A stretch of 8,687 nucleotides of DNA from Chrysiogenales bacterium (GCA_004525465.1 SPCN01000085.1:1-8687); one strand, 5' to 3'. Positions 1 through 7,454 are shown, numbered from the stretch's first letter. The notes: generated from the sequence alone by a model not told the origin. Program-made: numbers and translations.

Positions 1-357
1 GCCGCCGAATCCATCCTGCGCAAGCTTAACCTGCCCTACCGCACCATGGCCCTATGCAGCGGCGACCTGTCGTTTGCCTCGGCCAAGACTTACGACATCG
101 AAGTCTGGATGCCGGCCCGCGCCGGCTACCTGGAGATATCCTCCTGCTCAAATTTTGAAAGTTTTCAGGCCCGGCGGGCACGCATCAAGTTCAAGAGCAA
201 GGACGGGAAGAAAGATTTTGTCCACACCCTGAACGGCTCGGGCCTGGCCGTGGGCCGCACTGTGGCCGCCATCATGGAAAACTACCAGACGGCGGACGGC
301 AAGATCCGCGTCCCTGAAGTCCTGCGCCCCTATTTCCCGGGGCGCGAAACACTGTAA
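1..357 (+). CDS. serS: Seryl-tRNA synthetase, C-terminal part (5'-truncated by window)
   Basis: The open frame runs from base 1, with no start in the window, to TAA at 355-357. It gives the last 118 residues of a class II seryl-tRNA synthetase, the cytoplasmic enzyme that charges tRNA-Ser. The segment matches the family's end closely: a CSGDLSFASAKTYD stretch, the EISSCSNFESFQARR block of the catalytic site, then class II motif 3 as GSGLAVGRT with its ATP-binding arginine, and the usual ending VPEVLRPYF. It looks intact and conserved. The next gene starts on the last base of the stop codon (TAATG), so serS is probably cotranscribed, and perhaps translationally coupled, with the secretion genes downstream. 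Identity is very secure; the link to secretion is inferred from spacing only. Confidence 0.97.
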   Translation, partial: AAESILRKLNLPYRTMALCSGDLSFASAKTYDIEVWMPARAGYLEISSCSNFESFQARRARIKFKSKDGKKDFVHTLNGSGLAVGRTVAAIMENYQTADGKIRVPEVLRPYFPGRETL

Positions 358-1568
358 TGCCCTATTTTAAATGCACGCTGGTCAACGAAAAGGGCCGCTA
401 CCGGACCAGCGAATACTACGCCGAGAACAAAAAGGAGATCGAGGCATCCCTTCTGGGCAACCTGGAAGAGAAGCTCATGCGCGTCCAGCGTTTGTGGTTC
501 AGGGATTTTTCCCTGAAAAAGATATTCAAAAGCAAGATCGGCTACACCGAATTCCTCTTGTTCAACCAGGAGATGATCGCCCTGCTTAAAGCCGGTATCC
601 CCGTGATCCGCGCCCTGGAGATCATCACCCAAAACACCCGCAGCGGCATCTTGCGCGAGATCATCGCCAAAGCGGCCGGCAACATCCGCAACGGCATGCA
701 GATCTCCGAAGCCTTCAGCTCGGCCCAGATCCCCTTCCACAAGATATACAAGGCCTCACTGATGGCGGGCGAGAAGAGCGGCCACCTGGAACAGATCCTG
801 GAAAAATTCAACATCTATCTGGGCAAGATCAGCAACCTGCGCCGCAAAATGGTCAGCAGCCTGACCTACCCGATCATCCTGCTGCTGTTCATGATCTCCA
901 TGGTGCTGGTGATCGCCATTTTCGTCATTCCCAAATTCTCGGCGTTTTTTGACAACATGGACGCCCAACTCCCGGCCATAACCCTGTTTTTTATCGCCAC
1001 CACCCAGTACCTGAAGGAAAACATCGTGCTGTTCCTGGCGGCGGCCGTCCTGACCTACGCCGCCGTCCGCGCCATCGAGCATTTCAACCCGCGGGTGATC
1101 ATCATCGACCAGGCCAAGATCAAGATCCCCTTTCTCGGCCGCATTATCCACGAAAACGCCATCGCTGTTTTCGCCCGCACCCTGGCCATCCTGATCTCGG
1201 GCGGCATCCCGGTCCCCGAATCGGCCGAGATCGCGGTCGAAACCTTCGCCAACAAATTTTATTACAGCCAGGTGCGCGACATCCCGGAAAAGATCCGCCA
1301 GGGCAACCTGCTGTCGGGAGTGCTGGAGGAGATCGCCATCATACCGCGCATCCTGGTTGAAATGATCCGCGTGGGCGAAACCTCGGGCAACCTGACGGCC
1401 GTGCTCGATGAAAGCGCCGAGTACTACGAGCGCTCCATTGACAGCAAGATCAACGCATTGATTTCACTGATCGAACCTGTTATAATAATTCTCTTGGGGA
1501 TGGTGATCGCCGTGATGCTTATTTCCGTTTATTTGCCGATATTTACTTCCATTAGAGTGGTTCAGTGA
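357..1568 (+). CDS. gspF: Type II secretion / type IV pilus inner-membrane platform protein (GspF/PilC family)
   Basis: This 403-residue polytopic inner-membrane protein is the platform on which the assembly ATPase acts to push pseudopilins or pilins out of the membrane. Two repeated T2SSF domains are visible, roughly residues 65-190 and 265-390. Each carries the family's glycine-rich motif: AGEKSG at 137-142 and VGETSG at 339-344. Three membrane segments fit the family topology, about 169-193, 223-240 and 374-396. The length is normal for GspF/PilC. ATG at 357 overlaps the serS stop by one base and has no clear Shine-Dalgarno, which suggests coupled translation. The last 90 bases use AT-rich codons (ATA, ATT, TTA-like choices) unlike the ATC/CTG-rich body, and hold a promoter for gspE. 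Family is certain; whether the machine secretes proteins or builds pili cannot be told from this gene. Confidence 0.95.
   Translation: MPYFKCTLVNEKGRYRTSEYYAENKKEIEASLLGNLEEKLMRVQRLWFRDFSLKKIFKSKIGYTEFLLFNQEMIALLKAGIPVIRALEIITQNTRSGILREIIAKAAGNIRNGMQISEAFSSAQIPFHKIYKASLMAGEKSGHLEQILEKFNIYLGKISNLRRKMVSSLTYPIILLLFMISMVLVIAIFVIPKFSAFFDNMDAQLPAITLFFIATTQYLKENIVLFLAAAVLTYAAVRAIEHFNPRVIIIDQAKIKIPFLGRIIHENAIAVFARTLAILISGGIPVPESAEIAVETFANKFYYSQVRDIPEKIRQGNLLSGVLEEIAIIPRILVEMIRVGETSGNLTAVLDESAEYYERSIDSKINALISLIEPVIIILLGMVIAVMLISVYLPIFTSIRVVQ
1458..1486 (+). promoter_or_regulatory. Internal sigma70-type promoter inside the 3' end of gspF
   Basis: A TTGATT box at 1458-1463 and a perfect TATAAT box at 1481-1486 are separated by exactly 17 bases. 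Initiation would fall near 1493, about 72 bases before the gspE start. The TATAAT is built from ATA-ATA-ATT isoleucine codons, where this gene elsewhere strongly prefers ATC, which hints at selection on the DNA rather than the protein. It could supply gspE and later genes independently of serS. Not proven: AT-rich codons in a membrane helix could make such a match by chance. Confidence 0.5.
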
Positions 1569-3100
1569 GAAAAAGCATCAAGATCTCCGAAGTAAAGATA
1601 AATTATCAGCTGCTGGCTAAATTTCCGGCCGAATTCCTGATCAAGAACCTGTTCTTCCCCCTGGACGAGAATGACGGCGGCATATCCGTGGCCATGCCTG
1701 ATCCGGAAAACCTCGACAAGATCGGCATGATCGAAAATTTCACCCAGAAAAAAGTCATGCCTTTTTTCGCCCACCGCGATGAACTGGAAAAATTTCTTAA
1801 AAAAAGCGACACCTACACCAAGGTCCTGCGGGACAAAACCGAAACCTTCACCCTTAAAAAAACAGCCGAAGTCGTTGATGAGGAAATGGTGACCATCGAG
1901 AGCATTACCGATGAGGACGATTCGGTCATCAAGCTGCTCAACAACATCATCTTGACCGCCGTCAACAAAAAGGCTTCCGACATCCACATCGAGATCAGCA
2001 GCGACGCCCTGCTCATCAAATACCGCATCGACGGCATCCTGCACCAGATCATGGAACCGTTGGACAACGCTTTCCATTCGTTCCTGCTGACCCGGCTCAA
2101 GGTCATTTCCGAACTGGACATTGCCGAGAAGCGCGTCCCCCAGGACGGGCGCTTCCGCATGAAGTTCAAGCAGAAGACCATCGACTTCCGCGTTTCGATC
2201 ATGCCCGGCATCTACGGTGAGAACGCCGTCATCCGCATCCTGGACCGCGAGATGATCACCGAAAACATCGGCGAACTGGAATTGAAGCAATTGGGTTTCG
2301 CCCCCTATATCCTGGAAAAAATCAATTACTATATCCGCCAGCCCTACGGCATGTTCCTGGTCACCGGCCCGACCGGCAGCGGCAAGACCACCACCCTTTA
2401 CGCAGCCCTGAACGAGATCAAGGACCCGGCCGACAAGATCATCACCATCGAAGACCCGGTTGAGTACCAGGTCGAAGGCATCATGCAGATCCCGGTCAAC
2501 GAAAAAAAAGGCCTGACCTTCGCTCGCGGCTTGCGCTCCATCCTGCGCCACGATCCGGACAAGATAATGGTCGGCGAGATCCGCGATCCGGAAACCGCCC
2601 AGATCGCCATCCAATCCGCCCTGACCGGGCACCTGGTATTCACTACCGTGCACGCCAACAATGTTTTTGACGTTCTGGGGCGCTTCATCCACATGGGCAT
2701 CGACACCTACAGCTTAATCTCGGCACTGAACTGCATCGCCGCCCAGCGCCTGGTCCGTGTCCTCTGTCCTCTTTGCAAGAAATCCGTCACCTTAAGCAAG
2801 GCCGAGCTGGATTATAACCGCACCGACAAGAGCCAGTTCAACCAGCCGGTTTTTCAGGCCCATGGCTGCGAGGAGTGCGGCGGGCTGGGCTTTTCCGGAC
2901 GCACGGCCATCGGTGAGATTTTAGAGCTGACCGACGAGATCAAGGAGATGATCCTGGCCAAGAAACCGACTTCGGAGATCAAGAAAATCGCCATGGAGCA
3001 GGGCATGATCCCCATCAGGAAAAACGGCCTGAACTGCGTAAAAGCGGGCGTTACTTCCATGGAAGAACTGAACCGGGTAACCGTCAAAGAATGGGTATAA
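1565..3100 (+). CDS. gspE: Secretion/pilus assembly ATPase (GspE/PilB family)
   Basis: This 511-residue cytoplasmic hexameric ATPase powers pseudopilus or pilus assembly. Residues about 12-95 look like the GspE N-terminal domain that docks on GspL/PilM. The N2 domain follows at about 115-240, then the RecA-like core. Visible motifs are Walker A GPTGSGKT (268-275), the Asp box IITIEDPVEY (292-301), Walker B VGEIRD with Glu338, and the His box LVFTTVHANN (357-366). Cys401, Cys404, Cys435 and Cys438 form the paired CxxC zinc site of extension ATPases, which is absent from PilT. All catalytic residues are present, and the length is closer to GspE (about 500) than to many longer PilB proteins. The start is GTG at 1565, overlapping the gspF TGA by four bases (GTGA). 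No strong Shine-Dalgarno precedes it. Confidence 0.96.
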   Translation: MRKSIKISEVKINYQLLAKFPAEFLIKNLFFPLDENDGGISVAMPDPENLDKIGMIENFTQKKVMPFFAHRDELEKFLKKSDTYTKVLRDKTETFTLKKTAEVVDEEMVTIESITDEDDSVIKLLNNIILTAVNKKASDIHIEISSDALLIKYRIDGILHQIMEPLDNAFHSFLLTRLKVISELDIAEKRVPQDGRFRMKFKQKTIDFRVSIMPGIYGENAVIRILDREMITENIGELELKQLGFAPYILEKINYYIRQPYGMFLVTGPTGSGKTTTLYAALNEIKDPADKIITIEDPVEYQVEGIMQIPVNEKKGLTFARGLRSILRHDPDKIMVGEIRDPETAQIAIQSALTGHLVFTTVHANNVFDVLGRFIHMGIDTYSLISALNCIAAQRLVRVLCPLCKKSVTLSKAELDYNRTDKSQFNQPVFQAHGCEECGGLGFSGRTAIGEILELTDEIKEMILAKKPTSEIKKIAMEQGMIPIRKNGLNCVKAGVTSMEELNRVTVKEWV

Positions 3101-3885
3101 GCGATTTTTTCCTGCCCGAACGCCTGCCTCGTCAGGTTATCTACATCGGCGACCGCCATGCCGAAGTGTTTGTCCTGCAGAACAATAAAATCAGCAGCCG
3201 CAGGCGCGTGGATGGCACGGCCCTGGCCGAAATCGCCGCCGGGCGCCTGACGGAAATCGCCGAACATCTCCAAGCTGAAAACACCGGGATCATATTCAAT
3301 GCCGCCCCATTCATATACAATTTTTTTGAGTTCGACAAACTGCCCTGGCAGAAAAAAGCCCTGCGGGAACTGGTGGCCTGGCGGCTGCAGAAAGTATTCC
3401 CCGAGAGCATCGAAGCCTACGACCACCGTTTTTTCCAATTGGACAAAAAAAGGGTGTTTTCCGTCCTGGTCAAAAAATCTCTGCCGGAAAAAATGGGGCA
3501 GTTCTTTGAAAACAAAAAGATCTCCCTGATCTATGTCGGCAGCTCCACCATGGAGATATTGAGCCGGCTGCTGCGGGCGAAAGTTCCGCCGGATTTTTTC
3601 ATCGAAAGCGATGTCGCCGGCTGCACGCTGGTTTTTCAAAAAAAACGCCTGCCCATTTACATTCGCAAATTCAAGAGCGGTTCCATTGCCGATACGGTCG
3701 AAGAAATAAGCAAGACCGTGCTTTTCGTCAGCAATAACTACGGCATCGAGCCCAGCCGCTACTGGCTCATCGAACACCGCGACGAAGTGGCGGACGCGGC
3801 CATGCAGGAAAAACTGGCCGCCGAAAATTTTTCCCGCCTGAGCACCAATCTGCAGGGAGTGCCGTTCATCCCCGGCTGCCAATGA
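3091..3885 (+). CDS. pilM: PilM/GspL-like cytoplasmic actin-fold protein
   Basis: A 264-residue soluble protein without signal peptide or membrane segment, in the place where PilM, or the cytoplasmic half of GspL, is expected. Those proteins have an actin-like fold and link the ATPase N-terminus to the PilN/PilO membrane pair. The N-terminal strand VIYIGDRHAEVFVL (16-29) resembles the first nucleotide-binding loop of PilM, but the glycine/serine-rich loop that should follow IGD is not kept. ELVAWRLQKVFPES (93-106) resembles the family's conserved W...P segment. It is shorter than typical PilM (about 350), so a subdomain may be reduced. ATG at 3091 lies ten bases inside gspE. An A8 run at 3638-3645 encodes QKK and is a possible slippage site. 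The assignment rests partly on position. Confidence 0.72.
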   Translation: MGISDFFLPERLPRQVIYIGDRHAEVFVLQNNKISSRRRVDGTALAEIAAGRLTEIAEHLQAENTGIIFNAAPFIYNFFEFDKLPWQKKALRELVAWRLQKVFPESIEAYDHRFFQLDKKRVFSVLVKKSLPEKMGQFFENKKISLIYVGSSTMEILSRLLRAKVPPDFFIESDVAGCTLVFQKKRLPIYIRKFKSGSIADTVEEISKTVLFVSNNYGIEPSRYWLIEHRDEVADAAMQEKLAAENFSRLSTNLQGVPFIPGCQ

Positions 3886-4427
3886 TAAAGATCACCTACA
3901 ACCTGGCCACGACCCGCAGGATCAAAAGCGGGTCTTTCGCTTTCAGGGCAGCGCTCCTTGTCCTGGCTATTGCGGCGCTCAGCGCCGTGACCATTATCAA
4001 CCTGGGCCGGCAACTGCAGAGGAACCACGCCGAGAAAAATGAAAGCGGGTCTATCGGACGGCAGATCAGCGAAATGCAAAACCGCAGCCTGCTGCAAACC
4101 AGAGAGATCGCCGCCTGGAAAAAAAGCCGCAGCAAGGAACTGGCGGCGGCCAATGCCCTGATCGACCGCAAGGTTTTTTCATTTGTCGCCCGCCTGGATT
4201 TCCTGGAAAGGATAGCAAACCCGGGCATCCGCATCCGCCATGTCACCCTGGTCAACGAAAGCGCCGGCCGCATCAGCATGAGCGTCAGCGCCCGGTCGCT
4301 GAAGGAACTGTTCGCCCTGTATAAAGAATTGGCTCCCTACGAACTGGTCATCGCCAACGAAAATCAAACCAATGATGATGAATACCAGGCCAATCTGAAT
4401 TTCAAGATAAGCAATGAAAAAATATAA
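3882..4427 (+). CDS. pilN: PilN-like (GspL periplasmic part) bitopic inner-membrane protein
   Basis: A 181-residue protein with the PilN plan: a short cytoplasmic tail beginning MIKITYNLA, close to the IKINLLP-type motif that binds PilM; one membrane helix at about 20-41; a charged helical/coiled region at about 43-90; then a compact periplasmic alpha/beta domain. The segment ALIDRKVFSFVARLDFLE (92-109) matches the PilN signature around its LI..R..SW motif. The canonical proline of the tail is replaced, so the PilM contact may differ. In type II systems GspL combines PilM and PilN in one chain; here they are split, as in pilus systems. The start overlaps the previous stop as ATGA, and the nearest Shine-Dalgarno-like GGGAG is over 20 bases away, which favours reinitiation. 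Confidence 0.78.
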   Translation: MIKITYNLATTRRIKSGSFAFRAALLVLAIAALSAVTIINLGRQLQRNHAEKNESGSIGRQISEMQNRSLLQTREIAAWKKSRSKELAAANALIDRKVFSFVARLDFLERIANPGIRIRHVTLVNESAGRISMSVSARSLKELFALYKELAPYELVIANENQTNDDEYQANLNFKISNEKI

Positions 4428-4932
4428 GATCGCGGTCGCGACCATGCTGGGTTTGTTCGCCTTGAGCGCCAGCGGCTGTCTGCTCTCTTTTGCCTACATG
4501 TCCATTCGTGACCTGTCGCAACAGAGCCGCCTGGACAGACAGGCCGCCTTCCAGCTTCAGAAAGAAGAATTTCAAAAACTGAGTGCGGAACACGAAGAAT
4601 GGAAAAAGCTCCCGGAGAAATTGCAGGCATTCCACCGCGACCATATCATCGGCTTGGAAGCGTTCGCCGTTTTCCGCCGCGACTTGAATTCCTGCCTGGC
4701 CGCCAACCGGCTCAAAGCCACAAACATCAGTTCCCAATTCAGCCGCCGCCAGGGAAAAATCCGCAAAGTGATACTCAGCTTCGCCCTGGAAGGGACATAC
4801 CGCGATGTGAAAAAATTCATCTTCGACATGGGAAAAAAGCCCAAAATGAATTTTTTTGAGCGTATGCAGCTGAACGGCAGTGCCGAAATGGTCAAAGGCA
4901 ATTGCAAAATGGAGGCCTACATTGGCGAATAG
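4414..4932 (+). CDS. pilO: PilO/GspM-like bitopic inner-membrane protein
   Basis: A 172-residue protein with an N-terminal membrane helix (about 6-28), a strongly charged coiled-coil stretch (about 32-75) and a C-terminal alpha/beta domain (about 80-170). The segment LSFALEGTYRDVKKFIFDM fits the ferredoxin-like PilO/GspM fold, in which a strand is followed by a helix entering the dimer interface. The family pairs with PilN in the periplasm to form the alignment platform between ATPase and secretin. Sequence alone would be weak evidence, but size, topology and position right after a PilN-like gene agree. The start overlaps the previous gene by 14 bases with no clear ribosome site. Cys22 sits in a lipobox-like SASGC, but the hydrophobic run continues past it, so a membrane anchor is more likely than a lipoprotein. 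Confidence 0.68.
   Translation: MKKYKIAVATMLGLFALSASGCLLSFAYMSIRDLSQQSRLDRQAAFQLQKEEFQKLSAEHEEWKKLPEKLQAFHRDHIIGLEAFAVFRRDLNSCLAANRLKATNISSQFSRRQGKIRKVILSFALEGTYRDVKKFIFDMGKKPKMNFFERMQLNGSAEMVKGNCKMEAYIGE
4911..4915 (+). promoter_or_regulatory. Ribosome binding site fixing a TTG start
   Basis: GGAGG lies within the last codons of the PilO-like gene, six bases before TTG at 4922. This is the strongest ribosome site inside the cluster and decides the start of the next gene in favour of TTG over in-frame upstream codons such as ATG 4880, whose extra residues would hide the signal peptide. Confidence 0.7.
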
Positions 4933-5350
4933 GCTACTCAGCTTGCTGCTGATCTGGATGCTGTGCCTGCCGCTCCGGGCCGAACTGCTCAAATTGAGCC
5001 TGCTGCAAAAACCAGCTGCCGGCTTCACGTTTAAATTTGATATCTTTAACGGCAGCAGCGAAACCGACCGCGGTCAAATCACCCAGGGCCAGATGCCGGC
5101 GGCCCAGGCCGACACCCTGCAAAAAACCATTGCCGAAGAAATTTCCCAATCGATCACTTACGAAGGATTCATTGTAAAAAACTCAAAAAGATCCGCGCTG
5201 CTCAACGTCAGCGGAGAATTTATCATGGTCAACGAGCTCGATCAAGTCCTCGGCAAGATCAAGATCCTGAAGATAAGCAAAGACGTGGTGACCATTGAGT
5301 ATGACAACCAGCCTTACGACATCAGGATCAAAGGAGACCAGAATGGCTAA
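4922..5350 (+). CDS. Exported GspC/PilP-like connector protein (tentative)
   Basis: Starting at TTG 4922 the product is 142 residues. Residues 1-20 form a signal peptide or anchor: positively charged Asn-Arg, a leucine-rich core, and L-R-A before Glu21, a plausible signal peptidase I site. About 85 residues of uncertain fold follow, then a C-terminal piece (about 95-138) with SGEFIMVNELDQVLGKIKIL and VVTIEYDNQPYDI. This resembles the small beta domain of GspC (homology region) and PilP: a turn of the type 'G..hxVGE.i.gy.v..I..d.V.l.y.g'. That domain touches the secretin N0 domain. The position directly before the secretin gene is exactly that of pilP. The gene overlaps pilO by 11 bases and gspD by eight. 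I infer the role from fold-like pattern and synteny; no lipobox is seen, unlike many PilP proteins. Confidence 0.55.
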   Translation: MANRLLSLLLIWMLCLPLRAELLKLSLLQKPAAGFTFKFDIFNGSSETDRGQITQGQMPAAQADTLQKTIAEEISQSITYEGFIVKNSKRSALLNVSGEFIMVNELDQVLGKIKILKISKDVVTIEYDNQPYDIRIKGDQNG

Positions 5351-7454
5351 GTCAAGAAATTGGGGTTACCTGTTTTTTTTGCCTGTATCCCTTTTCGTTT
5401 TGCAGGGCTGCCTGACCACCATTTCCAGTGTGCGCCAGGCGCGGGAACTGTTTAAGGTTGGCGATTACGACCAGGCCCGGGAACTCCTGAGCCGGGCCGC
5501 GGCGGAAAATCCCAAAAACGCGGAGATCAAGACCCTGCTCTTCCGCGCCCAACTGAACAGTTATCAAACCCACCTGTTCCTGGCCCGCGCCAAGCGCAAG
5601 AGCGGCGACCGCCAGGCTGCCGTTCTGGAATACCGGAAGGCCCTGGCCATTTTCCCCGGCAACACCCAGCTGCAGGAAGAGTTTGCTGACTACGTCACCC
5701 CCGCCAAAGCCGTCAAAGAGGAGAAATTCAAACCGACAGTGGTCCCGCCCGTGCAATTGAACGTCAAAAAAGACGAGAAAGTCAGCCTGAGCCTGAGAAA
5801 CACCCCGATCAGCAATATTTTCAAAAGCCTGGGCAAAAGTTACAATGTCAATTTTATTTTCGACAAGGATTTCCGTGATTTTCTGCACAGCATTGAAATT
5901 GAGAACACGACTTTTTTTGAAATCCTTAAAGTCCTGTGCATGGTCTCCGGTTCAAAATACCGGGTGCTGGACCCCGCTACCGTGATCGTCTTTCCCGATA
6001 TTTTCGCCAAGAAAAAAGCCTTTGACCTGCGCGGCATCAAGGCATTTTACCTTTCCAATATCAAGGCCGAGGACGCCCGCAAAATGATCCAGACCGTGTT
6101 TCGCGACGAACAGCTGCTGATCCAGGAAGATATGAACCTCAACGTTCTGGTCATACGCGCCGATTATAATTCGCTGGTCGACATCGAACGGTTCCTGACC
6201 AAGATCGACAAGGAAAAAAGCGAAGTGGAGCTCAACATTGAAATTCTTGAGATCAACCGCAGCCTGATCAACAAGCTTGGCGCCGATTTCGGCAGCGGTG
6301 TTTTCGGCGTCGCCGCCGGCGGCCTGGACAGCGACGGCAAGATATCCTCAACCATTAATTTCACTGACCTGGGCAGCGCCAATTTCTTCCTGACCATCCC
6401 CACCGTGGCCATGAACTTCCTGGAAGGAGACAGCAACAACAAGATCCTCGCCAAGCCCAACCTGCGCGGCATTGACGGCGAGGAAATCACCTTCATGGTC
6501 GGCGACGAAGTGCCTGTCCCCGAAACCCAGTTCCAGGCCATTGCCGCCGGGGGCATCAATTCCTCCCCGGTGACCACCTACCGCTACCGCAATGTCGGCG
6601 TCGAGATCAAGATCACCCCCTTCATCCATCAAAACAATGAAGTCACCCTGAAAACCAAGCTGACCATCAATTTTATTTCATCGGGTGCCTCATCATCTTT
6701 CCCTACCTTCGGCAAACGCGAGATTGAAAACAAGATCCGCCTGAAGGAAGGCGAAACCAACATCATCGGCGGCCTGCTGCGCGATGACGTCCGCGGTTCT
6801 TTGAACGGGTTCCCGGCCCTGGCCAGGATACCCCTGCTGGGAAAATTGTTCGGCAATTCGGAAAAAAACATCAGTCAGACCGACCTGATCTTTTCTATTA
6901 CGCCCAAGATCATCCGCCGCACCCCCATCAGCAGTCAGGACAACGAAGTCATTTGGGGCGGGGTCGAGCAGCTGTCCTCAGCAAGCGGCGCCATCGTTGC
7001 GGAAGAAGAAGGGACCGATGCAGCAGAGGAAACGGCTCCCGAAAACCAACAGCCGGCCAACGATATGGTGAGTATTTCCCCCTCCCAGGCCAGCATCCCA
7101 ATCAATTCCGACACCCTTTTCTCCCTGCGCATCCACTCGGACACACAGTTGGCCAGCCTTTCCCTAAGCGGCGCCCTGAGCGGCGGCAACTGTGAGATCG
7201 TTGAAGTAAAAACCGATTCCTTGAATGAAAAAGAGGTGAAGATTTTAAAGAATATCTCGGGCAACAGTTTTGACATGGGGTTGTCTTTCACAACAAACAG
7301 CGTCCAAACGCTGGCGGCCGCATTTATTCAACTGAAAATCAAATTCATGAGTAAAGGCAAATATATCCTGAACATCGGCGACATCAACGCCTACGATAAC
7401 AAACGAAACAAAGTTGAAATCGCCGGGGCATCCTGCCCGATAGACGTCTATTGA
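5343..7454 (+). CDS. gspD: Outer-membrane lipoprotein secretin with TPR repeats and C-terminal cohesin-like domain
   Basis: A 703-residue secretin, the channel through which secreted proteins or pili leave the cell. In order: a lipoprotein signal with lipobox LQGC (Cys23); two TPR-like repeats (about 30-62 and 76-108); an N0/STN domain (about 137-219); one N1 domain (about 227-291); the secretin core (about 295-530) with VGDEVPVP (386-393), VGVEIKITPF, GGLLRDD and DLIFSITPKII; an acidic linker (about 546-573); and a beta-rich cohesin-like domain (about 575-703) beginning VSISPSQASIPI. The single N1 before the core is PilQ-like; GspD usually has N1-N3. AMIN domains are missing. ATG 5343 is chosen because AAGGAG (5331-5336) stands six bases before it and the signal peptide follows at once; an upstream in-frame TTG at 5295 has neither. 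The N-terminal lipid could let it reach the outer membrane without a pilotin, as known for HxcQ. Secretin identity is certain; the cohesin call is by pattern. Confidence 0.94.
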   Translation: MAKSRNWGYLFFLPVSLFVLQGCLTTISSVRQARELFKVGDYDQARELLSRAAAENPKNAEIKTLLFRAQLNSYQTHLFLARAKRKSGDRQAAVLEYRKALAIFPGNTQLQEEFADYVTPAKAVKEEKFKPTVVPPVQLNVKKDEKVSLSLRNTPISNIFKSLGKSYNVNFIFDKDFRDFLHSIEIENTTFFEILKVLCMVSGSKYRVLDPATVIVFPDIFAKKKAFDLRGIKAFYLSNIKAEDARKMIQTVFRDEQLLIQEDMNLNVLVIRADYNSLVDIERFLTKIDKEKSEVELNIEILEINRSLINKLGADFGSGVFGVAAGGLDSDGKISSTINFTDLGSANFFLTIPTVAMNFLEGDSNNKILAKPNLRGIDGEEITFMVGDEVPVPETQFQAIAAGGINSSPVTTYRYRNVGVEIKITPFIHQNNEVTLKTKLTINFISSGASSSFPTFGKREIENKIRLKEGETNIIGGLLRDDVRGSLNGFPALARIPLLGKLFGNSEKNISQTDLIFSITPKIIRRTPISSQDNEVIWGGVEQLSSASGAIVAEEEGTDAAEETAPENQQPANDMVSISPSQASIPINSDTLFSLRIHSDTQLASLSLSGALSGGNCEIVEVKTDSLNEKEVKILKNISGNSFDMGLSFTTNSVQTLAAAFIQLKIKFMSKGKYILNIGDINAYDNKRNKVEIAGASCPIDVY

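Noticed and set aside
1562..2692. Long antisense open frame (376 codons) opposite gspE
   Set aside because: It mirrors codon bias of gspE, whose motifs are complete; the translation is an Asp/Gly/Val-rich shadow with no recognisable domain and no ribosome site.
3638..3645. A8 run as a programmed frameshift site (also A8 at 2502-2509)
   Set aside because: Both lie in frame as Lys codons within complete genes, with no stimulatory structure or useful alternative frame seen.
2854..3882. Long antisense open frame (342 codons) opposite gspE/pilM-like genes
   Set aside because: Another shadow of GC-biased third positions; it spans the overlap of two supported plus-strand genes and has no promoter or ribosome site.
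4414..4490. PilO-like protein as a lipoprotein (SASGC at Cys22)
   Set aside because: The hydrophobic helix continues after the cysteine (LLSFAYM) and position -3 is Ala, so a membrane anchor fits better.
5295..5342. TTG 5295 as the gspD start
   Set aside because: It adds 16 residues before the lipoprotein signal, lacks a Shine-Dalgarno and lies deep in the upstream gene; ATG 5343 has AAGGAG at ideal distance.
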